From contig CAVYQF010000034.1 of the NCBI GenBank assembly GCA_963770545.1, forward strand, positions 186,001 to 250,000: a stretch of 64,000 nucleotides of DNA, in the 5' to 3' direction. The stretch comes from RYN-230 sp963770545 (GTDB taxonomy: Bacteria > Actinomycetota > Actinomycetes > Streptosporangiales > Streptosporangiaceae). Shown in pieces: positions 7,190 through 14,746 of this stretch (positions within the stretch are counted from its first letter, which is position 1; each line of letters starts with the position of its first letter). Both the position numbers and the translations under genes were made by a program. A model generated the notes under the pieces. That model was given only the letters and a program-made list of their open reading frames with translations. It was not told the DNA's origin and searched no databases.

Positions 7190-9250
7190 TCAGCGCAGGA
7201 ACGCGGCGGCCACGCCCGCGTCCACCGGGATGTGGAGCCCGGTGGTCAGGGCCAGGTCGCCGGCGGTCAGCGCGAATACCGCGGCGGCCACGTGCTCGGG
7301 CAGGACCTCGCGCTTGAGCAGGGTGCGCTGGGCGTAGAACGCGCCGAGCTCCTCCTCGGGTACCCCGTACACCGCGGCCCGCTGGGCGCCCCACCCGCCC
7401 GCGAAGATGCCGGAGCCGCGGACCACGCCGTCGGGGTTGATCCCGTTCACCCGGATCCCGGACCCGCCCAGCTCGGCGGCGAGCAGCCGGACCTGGTGCT
7501 CCTGGTCGGCTTTGGCCGCGCCGTAGGCCACGTTGTTCGGCCCGGCGAACACCGCGTTCTTGCTGCAGATGTAGATGATGTCGCCGCCCATGCCCTGGGC
7601 GGCCATGACGCGGGCCGCCTCCCGGGCCACCAGGAACGAGCCCCGGGCCATGACCGAGTGCTGGATGTCCCAGTCGCCCACGGTGGTCTCGAGCAGCGGC
7701 CGGGAGATGGACAGCCCGGCGTTGCTGACCACCAGGTCCACCCCCCCGAAGGCCAGCGCCGCCTGCCTGTAGGCCTCAGCCACGCTGTCCTCGTCGGTGA
7801 CGTCCGAGGTCACCGCGACCGCGACATCGGCCGTCCGCAACGCCCCGGCCCCGATCTCCTCGGCCACGGTGGCGGCCGCGGCGCCGTCCCGGTCGGCCAC
7901 CACCACGCAGGCGCCCTCCGCGGCCAGCCGCTCCGCGGTGGCCCGGCCGATCCCCGACCCGCCCCCGGTGACCAGCGCGACCCGGGTGGCCAGCGGCTTG
8001 GGCTTGGGGCGCCGCTTCAGCTTGGCTTCTTCCAGGGCCCAGTACTCGATGCGGAACTTCTCGCGCTCCGGGATGGGGGAGTAGGAGGACACGGCCTCGG
8101 CGCCGCGCATCACGTTGATGGCGTTGACGTAGAACTCGCCCGCGACCCGGGCGGTCTGCCTGTCCGCGCCGAAGCTGAACATGCCCACCCCGGGGACAAG
8201 CACGATGGCGGGATCCGCGCCCCGCATCGGCGGTGAGTCCGGGTCAGCGTGCCGCTCGTAGTAGGCCCGGTAGTCCTCCCGGTAGGCGGCGTGCAGCTCG
8301 CGCAGCCGGGCGATCACCTCATCCAGCGGCGCCGACGGCGGAAGGTCCGCGAGCATCGGCCGGACCTTGGTACGCAGGAAATGATCGGGGCAGGACGTGC
8401 CGAGCGCGGCCAGCACCGGGTGCTTCTCCCGCGCCAGGAAGTCCAGCACGGCCGGGCGGTCGGTGAAGTGCGCGACCTGCGGCCGGTCGGTCGAGGCCAG
8501 GCCGCGCAGCACCGGGGCCAGCGCTGCGGCCCGGGCTCGCCCCTCCGCCTCGGGCAGCGGCTCGTAGCCGGGGATCACCGGCCCGAACGGCTCCGCCGTG
8601 CCGTGGGAATCCAGATAGCTCTGGGCGTCGGCGATGATGGCCAGCGAGTTGGCCTCGCACTCCTCGCTGGTCGCGCCCCAGGCCGTGATGCCGTGACCCC
8701 CGAGGATCACCCCGATGGCCTCCGGGTGCTCGGCGGCCACCGCCGCGATGTCCAGGCCGAGCTGGAACCCGGGGCGGCGCCACGGTACCCACCGCACCCG
8801 GTCCCCGAAGCAGTCCCGGGTCAGCTCCTCGCCGTCGGCCGCGGTGGCGAACGCGATCCCGGAGTCCGGGTGCAGGTGATCCACGTGCTCCGCGTCCACC
8901 AGCCCATGCATGGCCGTGTCGATGGACGGCGCAGCACCACCTTTGCCATGCAGGCAGTAGTCGAAGGCCGCGACCATCTCGTCTTCGCGCTCCACCCCCG
9001 GGTACACCCCGGTCAGTGCGCGGAGCCGGTCCAGCCGCAGCACGGCCAGGCCGCCGGTGGTCAGCGTGCCCAGGTCCCCGCCGGACCCTTTGACCCACAT
9101 GAGCTCGACCGGCTCGCCGGTCACCGGGTCGGTCATCGGCCCCTTGGCCGAGGTGTTGCCGCCGGCGTAGTTGGTGTTGGCCGGATCCGACCCAAGCCGG
9201 TTACTGCGCTGCAGCAGGTCGATGACTTCGGGCGGTTCCTGCGCGGCCAT
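7190..9250 (-). CDS. rhaD: Fused rhamnulose-1-P aldolase / lactaldehyde dehydrogenase
   Basis: The 686-residue two-domain enzyme belongs to the RhaEW type known from Bacillus and actinobacteria. Residues 1 to about 410 are a class II aldolase domain, with metal-ligand regions HVDHLHPDSGIA and ILGGHGITAWG. It would cleave L-rhamnulose 1-phosphate to dihydroxyacetone phosphate and L-lactaldehyde. Residues from about 425 are a short-chain dehydrogenase, with the NAD loop VTGGGSGIGRA, SNAG, and the Tyr-x3-Lys pair in VAYGAAKADQ, which would oxidise the lactaldehyde to L-lactate. ATG at 9250 has AAGGAG seven bases upstream. The L-lactate produced is the substrate of the lutABC products encoded divergently. 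Confidence 0.93.
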   Translation of the reverse strand: MAAQEPPEVIDLLQRSNRLGSDPANTNYAGGNTSAKGPMTDPVTGEPVELMWVKGSGGDLGTLTTGGLAVLRLDRLRALTGVYPGVEREDEMVAAFDYCLHGKGGAAPSIDTAMHGLVDAEHVDHLHPDSGIAFATAADGEELTRDCFGDRVRWVPWRRPGFQLGLDIAAVAAEHPEAIGVILGGHGITAWGATSEECEANSLAIIADAQSYLDSHGTAEPFGPVIPGYEPLPEAEGRARAAALAPVLRGLASTDRPQVAHFTDRPAVLDFLAREKHPVLAALGTSCPDHFLRTKVRPMLADLPPSAPLDEVIARLRELHAAYREDYRAYYERHADPDSPPMRGADPAIVLVPGVGMFSFGADRQTARVAGEFYVNAINVMRGAEAVSSYSPIPEREKFRIEYWALEEAKLKRRPKPKPLATRVALVTGGGSGIGRATAERLAAEGACVVVADRDGAAAATVAEEIGAGALRTADVAVAVTSDVTDEDSVAEAYRQAALAFGGVDLVVSNAGLSISRPLLETTVGDWDIQHSVMARGSFLVAREAARVMAAQGMGGDIIYICSKNAVFAGPNNVAYGAAKADQEHQVRLLAAELGGSGIRVNGINPDGVVRGSGIFAGGWGAQRAAVYGVPEEELGAFYAQRTLLKREVLPEHVAAAVFALTAGDLALTTGLHIPVDAGVAAAFLR

Positions 9251-9346
9251 GTCATGACTCCTTTTCGGTGGGACCTACCCCGCGACGGTTTTCGTTCGCG
9301 TGCCGTTGAAGTTCGCCCGCCATGCTGCCGCGGAAACCGGTGCTGA

Positions 9347-10513
9347 TCAGCTGCCCCAGCTCGCCGGGGTGCCCCCCACCCGGTCGGCGATGATCTTCTC
9401 GGCGTAGCCCGAGCGCTGGTAGGCGGCGACCGGGTCGGGGTCCAGGCCCATGTCCTCGCGGAGCTGCGCGAGCAGCGGGCGGACGTCGGTGTTGTACGCG
9501 TCCATGAACACGGCGTTGGCCCCGAGCACGTCGCCGGCCTGCTGCGCGGCGGCCAGCGCGGCGGTGTCGATGAGCAGGGCCTTGGCCGTGGCTTCCTGGA
9601 CGTTCATCACCGAGCGGATCTGGGCCGGGATCTTGGGCTCGATGTTGTGGCACTGGTCGAGCATGAACGCGATGCCGGCCTCGGGCCGCAGCGCGTCCGC
9701 GGCCACCACCTCGTGCATGATGCGGAACAGCTGGAACGGGTCGGCGGCCCCGACCATCAGATCGTCGTCGGCGTAGAAGCGGCTGTTGAAGTCGAACGCG
9801 CCCAGCCGCCCGGCCCGGAGCAGCAGGGCCACGATGAATTCGATGTTGGTGCCGGGCGCGTGGTGCCCGGTGTCCACGACGACCTGGGCCTGCGGCCCGA
9901 GCGCCTGGCAGTGCAGTAGCGACGTGCCCCAGTCTGGGACGTCGGTGGTGTAGAACGACGGCTCGAACAGCTTGTACTCCAGCAGCATCCGCTGGGGCGG
10001 GCCGAGCCGCGCGTACACCTGCGCCAGGGCCTCCGCCAGCCGGTCCTGGCGCGCGGTGATGTCGTCCTGGCCCGGGTAGTTGGTGCCGTCCGCGAACCAC
10101 AGCTTGAGGTCGCGCGATCCGGTCGCGTCCATGATGTCAACGCATTCCGTCAGCTGGGCCACGGCTTTGCGGCGCACCCGGGGGTCGGGGTTGGCCACGC
10201 TGCCCAGCTTGTAGTCGTCGTCCTGGAAGACGTTGGCGTTGACCGCGCCGATCGCGACGCCGCCCGCCGCGGCGTGCTCAGACAGCGCGTCGTAGTCGTC
10301 CACCTTGTCCCAGGGGATGTGCACCGCGACGGTCGGGGCCACGCCAGTGAACTTGTGGACCTGCGCCGCGTCGTCGATCTTCTCCTGCGGGGTGCGGGGC
10401 ACGCCCGGCTGGGCGAATACCTTGAACCGGGTCCCGGTGTTCCCGAAGGCCCAGGAGGGGAGTTCGATCCGCTGCGACCTCAGGGCGGTCTTCACGGCGG
10501 TCAGGTCAGGCAT
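9347..10513 (-). CDS. rhaI: L-rhamnose isomerase
   Basis: The 388-residue TIM-barrel isomerase is of the RhaI type found in Gram-positives and pseudomonads, not the E. coli RhaA type. It would convert L-rhamnose to L-rhamnulose using divalent metal. Conserved regions include HIPWDKVDDY, KLWFADGTNYPGQDD, VVDTGHHAPGTNIE (His and Asp metal ligands) and FDFNSRFYADDDLMVG. ATG at 10513 has GGAGATG upstream. It lies 96 bp before the aldolase gene and 162 bp after rhaM, in the same operon direction. Length is normal for the family. Confidence 0.93.
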   Translation of the reverse strand: MPDLTAVKTALRSQRIELPSWAFGNTGTRFKVFAQPGVPRTPQEKIDDAAQVHKFTGVAPTVAVHIPWDKVDDYDALSEHAAAGGVAIGAVNANVFQDDDYKLGSVANPDPRVRRKAVAQLTECVDIMDATGSRDLKLWFADGTNYPGQDDITARQDRLAEALAQVYARLGPPQRMLLEYKLFEPSFYTTDVPDWGTSLLHCQALGPQAQVVVDTGHHAPGTNIEFIVALLLRAGRLGAFDFNSRFYADDDLMVGAADPFQLFRIMHEVVAADALRPEAGIAFMLDQCHNIEPKIPAQIRSVMNVQEATAKALLIDTAALAAAQQAGDVLGANAVFMDAYNTDVRPLLAQLREDMGLDPDPVAAYQRSGYAEKIIADRVGGTPASWGS

Positions 10514-10675
10514 CTCAGGTCATCTCCAGGCAGCAGATCTCGTCCAGCTCACGATCTCAGGGCGCGCGCCGGGCGGGGTGCCGGGGCGGGGTGCACCGGC
10601 CTTGGGGTGGGGCGGGCCGGTCCGGGGGTGCGCCGGTCCGGGGTGGGCCGGCTGCGGGGCGCGGGTCCCGCGACT

Positions 10676-10996
10676 TCAGTCCAGGTGAAATATCTCATCG
10701 ATCCTCCGGAAACCCTGGTCAGGGTGGTGGCCGCCGGGATCCGCGAAGTACGGCGCCATGTCCGCCTGCCAGCGCTCGTTGACCGCGGTGCCCGCCATCC
10801 GTTGCTGGGCCGCCGCATAGTCGTCGGTTTCCAGGTAGCCCACCAGGAGGCCGTCGTCGGTCAGGAACAGCGAGTAGTTGGTCCAGCCTGCCTCGCGCAG
10901 CGCGTCCAGCATCTCCGGCCACACGGCGGCGTGCCGCTGCCGGTACTCGGCCAGCCGGTCGGGCCGGACGCGGCCGAGGAAACACACGCGCTCCAC
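10676..10996 (-). CDS. rhaM: L-rhamnose mutarotase
   Basis: The 106-residue ferredoxin-like fold protein belongs to the RhaM/YiiL family, which interconverts alpha- and beta-L-rhamnose. Family marks are YRQRHAAVWPEM near residues 17-28 (His and Trp of the active site), GWTNYSLFL near 37-45 and the C-terminal RRIDEIFHLD. The start is GTG, preceded by an ideal AAAGGAGG 7 bases away. It lies downstream of rhaS on the same strand, separated by a strong hairpin and a block of 20-bp repeats. Confidence 0.92.
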   Translation of the reverse strand: MERVCFLGRVRPDRLAEYRQRHAAVWPEMLDALREAGWTNYSLFLTDDGLLVGYLETDDYAAAQQRMAGTAVNERWQADMAPYFADPGGHHPDQGFRRIDEIFHLD

Positions 10997-11019
10997 CGGG
11001 GATCCTCCTTTGCGGGCGT

Positions 11020-11088
11020 GGGTCGGGTTTGCGGGCGTCGGTCGGGTTTTGCTGGTGTCGGTCGGGTTTTGCTGGTGTCGGTCGGGTT
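11020..11088. repeat. 20-bp tandem repeats ahead of rhaM
   Basis: The unit GTCGGGTTTTGCTGGTGTCG is present twice exactly (11041-11080), with diverged copies on both sides (GGTCGGGTTTGCGGGCGTC and a partial one). It is in the untranslated stretch between the rhaS-rhaM hairpin and the rhaM ribosome binding site. The 20-bp length is not a multiple of three, consistent with being non-coding. Confidence 0.8.
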
Positions 11089-11118
11089 GGAGTGCCGGTC
11101 AAAACTGCGCGCCCGGTT

Positions 11119-11168
11119 CGTGATCAACCGATTGGTGTCGTTACTGCGACACCAATCGGTTGATCACG
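11119..11168. terminator. Perfect 22-bp stem hairpin between rhaS and rhaM
   Basis: Arms at 11119-11140 and 11147-11168 are exact reverse complements (left arm starts CGTGATCAACCGATTGG), with loop TTACTG. It begins 15 bp after the rhaS stop codon. In a binding-protein-dependent operon such a hairpin usually protects the 3' end of the abundant binding-protein message and reduces transcription into downstream genes. A factor-independent terminator is the other reading. Confidence 0.75.
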
Positions 11169-11182
11169 TGCGCCCGGCGGGG

Positions 11183-12265
11183 TTAGAAGTTGAAGTTGTT
11201 GATGTTGGACTTGTTGAACACGAACGGCGGGCCCAGCAGGATGCTGTCGCCCGACCCGACGGTGAACTTGCCGAGCTTGCCCGCGGTGAAGGACTGGCCC
11301 GCGGCGTTGGTGATCTTCTTGGAGGCGTAGTTGACCGCGGCATAGGCAGCCAGGTAGCCGAGGTCAGCCGGGTTCCACAGCTCGAACGCCGGGGCCACGC
11401 CGTTGGCCACGTACTTCTTCATCGAGTCCGGCGTGCCCAGCCCGGTCACGATGACCTTGCCCTTGTACTTGGAGGAGGAGACGACCTGGGCGGCGGCCAG
11501 GATGCCGACGGTGGTCGGGGAGATGATGCCCTTGAGGTTCGGGTAGTGCTGCAGCAGGCCCTGGGTCACCTGGGTGGCGGTGGTCGGGTCGTCGTTCCCG
11601 TAGACGGTCGTGACCAGCTTCATCTTCGGGTACTTCTTCAGTTCCTGCTTCATGTAGCTGATCCACTGGTTCTGGTTCGTGGCCGACGCGGCCGCGGACA
11701 CGATCGCGATCTGCCCGCTGTCGTGGATCTCCTTGGCCAGCAGGTCCACCTCACTGGTCCCGATCTGGGCGGTGGAGGCCTGGTTCACGAACAGGTTCCG
11801 GCACGTCGGGGCGTCGGAGTCGTAGGTGACCACGGTGATGCCCTTGGCCATGGCGGCCTTCAGGGTGGGGCACAACGCGGACGGGTCGGTAGCGGACACG
11901 ATGAGCGCATTGGCGCCCTTGGTGATCGCCGCCTGGAGGGCCGGGATCTGCGAGGCGGGCGTGGCCGCCGTCCCACTGGTCTCGGTCGCGGTCTCGCCCA
12001 GGGTTTGCAGGGCCGCCATGGCCCCGCCGGACTTCACGCTGTCGGCCGTGGTGAAGTACGGGTTACCGAGGTTCTTCGGGATGATGAAGACCTTCAGCCC
12101 GGTGTTCAGCCCGCCCGAGGCCGACGCCCCGGAGCCGGACGACGCCGAGGCAGACGCGGAGGAACCGCCGGATCCGCTCCCGGATGAACTGCACGCCGCG
12201 AGCGTCGCGGAGGCGACCAGGAGTACCGCTGGTGCCCACAGGGCTCTCTTCATTGAGCGTCTCAT
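11183..12265 (-). CDS. rhaS: Rhamnose ABC transporter binding lipoprotein
   Basis: The 360-residue protein is a periplasmic-binding-like domain of the ribose/rhamnose (CUT2) type. A lipoprotein signal sits at residues 1-25 with lipobox LAAC, then a Ser/Gly/Ala linker of about 25 residues. The mature part shows IPKNLGNPYF near residues 61-70 and ANALIVSATDPSA, typical of sugar-binding family 4 proteins. It should hand L-rhamnose to the two permeases. ATG at 12265 has AAAGGA seven bases upstream, and this site overlaps an operator-like palindrome. A strong hairpin follows the stop codon. Confidence 0.9.
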   Translation of the reverse strand: MRRSMKRALWAPAVLLVASATLAACSSSGSGSGGSSASASASSGSGASASGGLNTGLKVFIIPKNLGNPYFTTADSVKSGGAMAALQTLGETATETSGTAATPASQIPALQAAITKGANALIVSATDPSALCPTLKAAMAKGITVVTYDSDAPTCRNLFVNQASTAQIGTSEVDLLAKEIHDSGQIAIVSAAASATNQNQWISYMKQELKKYPKMKLVTTVYGNDDPTTATQVTQGLLQHYPNLKGIISPTTVGILAAAQVVSSSKYKGKVIVTGLGTPDSMKKYVANGVAPAFELWNPADLGYLAAYAAVNYASKKITNAAGQSFTAGKLGKFTVGSGDSILLGPPFVFNKSNINNFNF

Positions 12266-12267
12266 TC

Positions 12268-12281
12268 TTGAATCCTTTCAA
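12268..12281. promoter_or_regulatory. LacI-operator-like palindrome over the rhaS RBS
   Basis: TTGAATCCTTTCAA matches 12 of 14 positions of the LacI-family palindrome TTGAAACGTTTCAA, but lacks the central CG that these proteins usually need. It overlaps the AAAGGA ribosome binding site of rhaS. It could be an internal operator or simply a coincidence of the RBS sequence. Confidence 0.25.
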
Positions 12282-12594
12282 CCTGAGCCGTACTACTGGG
12301 GGCTGTGCTGCCGAGGCCCCGGGACTGAGGGCCTCGGTACTAAGGGCCGTGCTAGCGATGGCTGGCTGGAGGTGGCTGGACTGGGGGTGGCTGGACTGGA
12401 GGTGGCCACGGTGCTGGTGGCCGTGCGGGCGGCCGCCAAGCGGGCGGCCGCCAAGCGGGCGGCCGCCGTATGGGTGGCGGCCGTGCTGACCGCGACCACT
12501 TGCCGGTGATCTGGATGGAATGCGGGCCGGTGGTGGGGCGATCGGCCCTGGTGTGCCGCGGCCGGGCCGGGATGTGCCCCCGGGCCGGGCCTGG
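12282..12594. other. Repeat-rich intergenic stretch between permease and rhaS
   Basis: No gene is supported here. The stretch holds two 15-bp copies of GGTGGCTGGACTGG-type sequence (12371-12400) and three copies of GCGGGCGGCCGCCAA (12425-12469), with more diverged ones around them. It lies inside the rhamnose operon, so the leader of rhaS is unusually long. An internal promoter is possible but no clear -35/-10 pair was seen. Confidence 0.6.
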
Positions 12595-13704
12595 TCATGT
12601 CCCGCCCCCGACCGCAGGGGACTGACGGCCGCTCCGGGCGCGGACCCACCGGGGCGGCCCCGCCCGCCAGAGCCGGCCGGCGTTGGGGGCGAACACGCTG
12701 ACGAGCAGGAGGGTGCCGATCACGATGCCGGTGGCCTCCTGGTTGAAGTTGGTGAGCAGCAGAGCGTTCTGCAGCCCCGCGAAGGCGATCACGGCCAGCA
12801 CCACGCCGGCCAGCGTGCCCTTGCCGCCGAAGATGGACACCCCGCCGAGCAGGACGATCGCGACCACGTCCAGTTCGAGGCCCAGGCCGTTGTTCTGCAC
12901 CGCGGTGGACAGGCGGAACGTCCACAGCACCCCGGCCATGGCGCAGACCAGGCCGGACACCACGTACAGCATGGTCTTGACCCGTTTGACCCGGATCCCG
13001 GCGAACAGCGCGGCCTCCGGGCTGGCCCCCATGGCGTAGATGGACCGGCCGGTGGCGGTGGAGTGCAGCACGATCCCGAAGATCACCGCCAGCACCACGA
13101 AGATCGCGATGTTGTAGGGGATCTGGGTATGCGGCAGCGGCAGCACGCCGATGTTGGTGTACGTCGCGGGGAAGTTGGAAACCGTGTTGGCGCCCAGCAG
13201 GATGAGGGCCACTCCGCGGTACAGCGCCAGGGTGCCGATCGTCACCGCCAGCGACGGCAGGCCGACCCGGGTCACCAGCAGCCCGTTGATCAGGCCGGCC
13301 ACGATCCCGAGCAGCGCGACGACCACGAAGATGGCCAGCATCGGCCAGTGGTGGCTCCACAGGACGCCGAGCAGCGCGCTGGACATGCCCAGGATCGAGG
13401 CCACGGACAGGTCGATCTCGCCGCTGATGATGATCAGCGTCATCGGCAGCGCCATGATCGCGATCTCGCCGGAGGTGACGCCGGTGTTGAAGAAGTTGCC
13501 GCTGGTCAGGAACTGGGGGGAGGCGACGGCGCCGAAGATGATGATGGCCACGACCAGGAGGCCCAGGCCGGTTTCCCAGCGCACCGAGCCGCGCGCCGCG
13601 GTGGCGAGCAGCCCGGCCGGCCTGGTGGCGGGGGCGGTCGGCCCGGTGGCGGGTGACTCGGAGGCCGGATCGGGTGCGGCGCCCGGGTTCAGGTCAGGTT
13701 CCAA
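12595..13704 (-). CDS. rhaQ: Rhamnose ABC transporter permease 2
   Basis: The 369-residue inner-membrane permease belongs to the CUT2 (BPD_transp_2) family. About eight to ten hydrophobic segments are visible, with the conserved GEIDLSVASILGMSSALLG (about residues 96-114) and GGVSIFGGKGT near the C-terminus, which contacts the ATPase. The likely start is TTG at 13704, overlapping the end of the first permease gene by 11 bp, so translation is probably coupled. The N-terminus has a Pro/Ala-rich 35-residue extension before the first membrane segment. Confidence 0.87.
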   Translation of the reverse strand: MEPDLNPGAAPDPASESPATGPTAPATRPAGLLATAARGSVRWETGLGLLVVAIIIFGAVASPQFLTSGNFFNTGVTSGEIAIMALPMTLIIISGEIDLSVASILGMSSALLGVLWSHHWPMLAIFVVVALLGIVAGLINGLLVTRVGLPSLAVTIGTLALYRGVALILLGANTVSNFPATYTNIGVLPLPHTQIPYNIAIFVVLAVIFGIVLHSTATGRSIYAMGASPEAALFAGIRVKRVKTMLYVVSGLVCAMAGVLWTFRLSTAVQNNGLGLELDVVAIVLLGGVSIFGGKGTLAGVVLAVIAFAGLQNALLLTNFNQEATGIVIGTLLLVSVFAPNAGRLWRAGPPRWVRARSGRQSPAVGGGT

Positions 13705-14746
13705 CGCCGGGACTCCTTCGCCGCAGTGCGGTCATGAGGCGCACAGAGATGATCCGGTCGAGCGTGATGGCCAGCAGGAGGAGGAAGCCGGAGATGGCCT
13801 CGAGCCAGAGCTGCGGGAATCCCAGCACGTTCAGCGCCGAGTTGATGCTGCTGAGCAGGAGCGCGCCAACGGCGGCCCCCACCGCGCTGCCACTCCCGCC
13901 GAAGATGGCCACCCCGCCGACCACCACCGCGGAGATGACGGTCAGCTCGTATCCGGTCCCCGCGGTGGAGTCGATGGTCTGGTACTGCGCAGCCCACAGC
14001 ACGCCTGCCACCCCGGCGATGGCCCCGCTCGCCGTGAACGCGGTAAAGATCCGCTTGCCGACGGGGATGGCGGCCAGCCGGGCCGCCTCGGGGTTCGAGC
14101 CGATCGCGTACAGCTCGCGGCCGGACCGGAATGCTCGCATGTAGTAGGCGCCGATCCCGATGACCACGGCGATCGCGATGGCCAGGTAGGGGATGCCCGC
14201 CACGGTAGCGCGGGGGATATTGGTGAACGAGTTCGGCAGGGTCTGGGCGGTCACCTCGTTACCGCCCACGATGAGGATGTCGATGCCCCGGATGATGTAC
14301 AGCGTGGCCAGCGTGACCACCAGGCTCGGCACCCGGCCGACCGCGACCATGAGGCCGTTGGCCATCCCGCAGGCCAGCCCGATGCCCAGGCCGATGAGGA
14401 AGACCAGGGGGATCGGGATGCCGGGGTGGTGGCCGAACGTGGAGGCCGACACGTAGGCCGACAGGCCCAGCACCGAGCCGATCGAGAGGTCCACGTTCCG
14501 GCTGACCACCACCATGGTCTCGCCCAGCGCGAGCAGCGCGTAGACCGTGGTGTTGATGAGCAGGAACTGGAGGTTCTGCTGATTCAGGAAGGACGGCTGG
14601 ATGCTGGTCGTGACGGCCACGAACACCAGCAGCACGGCGATGATGCCGAACTCCCGGATCCGGAACACCCGCTCGGTGAGCCTGCGCGAGCCACTCCCGG
14701 GCGGCGCGCCGGCGGGTTCCCGGCGCTCGGTCACGGTGGTGGTCAC
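13694..14746 (-). CDS. rhaP: Rhamnose ABC transporter permease 1
   Basis: The 350-residue CUT2-type permease has multiple hydrophobic segments. Conserved marks are RNVDLSIGSVLGLSAYVSA (about residues 76-94) and GGVAIFGGSGSAVGAAVG near the end. The GTG start at 14746 overlaps the TGA of the ATPase gene (GTGA), and its own stop lies inside the next permease. It would pair with the second permease to form the membrane channel of the rhamnose importer. Confidence 0.88.
   Translation of the reverse strand: MTTTVTERREPAGAPPGSGSRRLTERVFRIREFGIIAVLLVFVAVTTSIQPSFLNQQNLQFLLINTTVYALLALGETMVVVSRNVDLSIGSVLGLSAYVSASTFGHHPGIPIPLVFLIGLGIGLACGMANGLMVAVGRVPSLVVTLATLYIIRGIDILIVGGNEVTAQTLPNSFTNIPRATVAGIPYLAIAIAVVIGIGAYYMRAFRSGRELYAIGSNPEAARLAAIPVGKRIFTAFTASGAIAGVAGVLWAAQYQTIDSTAGTGYELTVISAVVVGGVAIFGGSGSAVGAAVGALLLSSINSALNVLGFPQLWLEAISGFLLLLAITLDRIISVRLMTALRRRSPGVGT

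Noticed and set aside
10274..12187. 637-codon plus-strand frame across rhaI, rhaM and rhaS
   Set aside because: All three minus-strand genes are recognised by motifs; the plus frame has no domain and crosses a strong hairpin and repeats.
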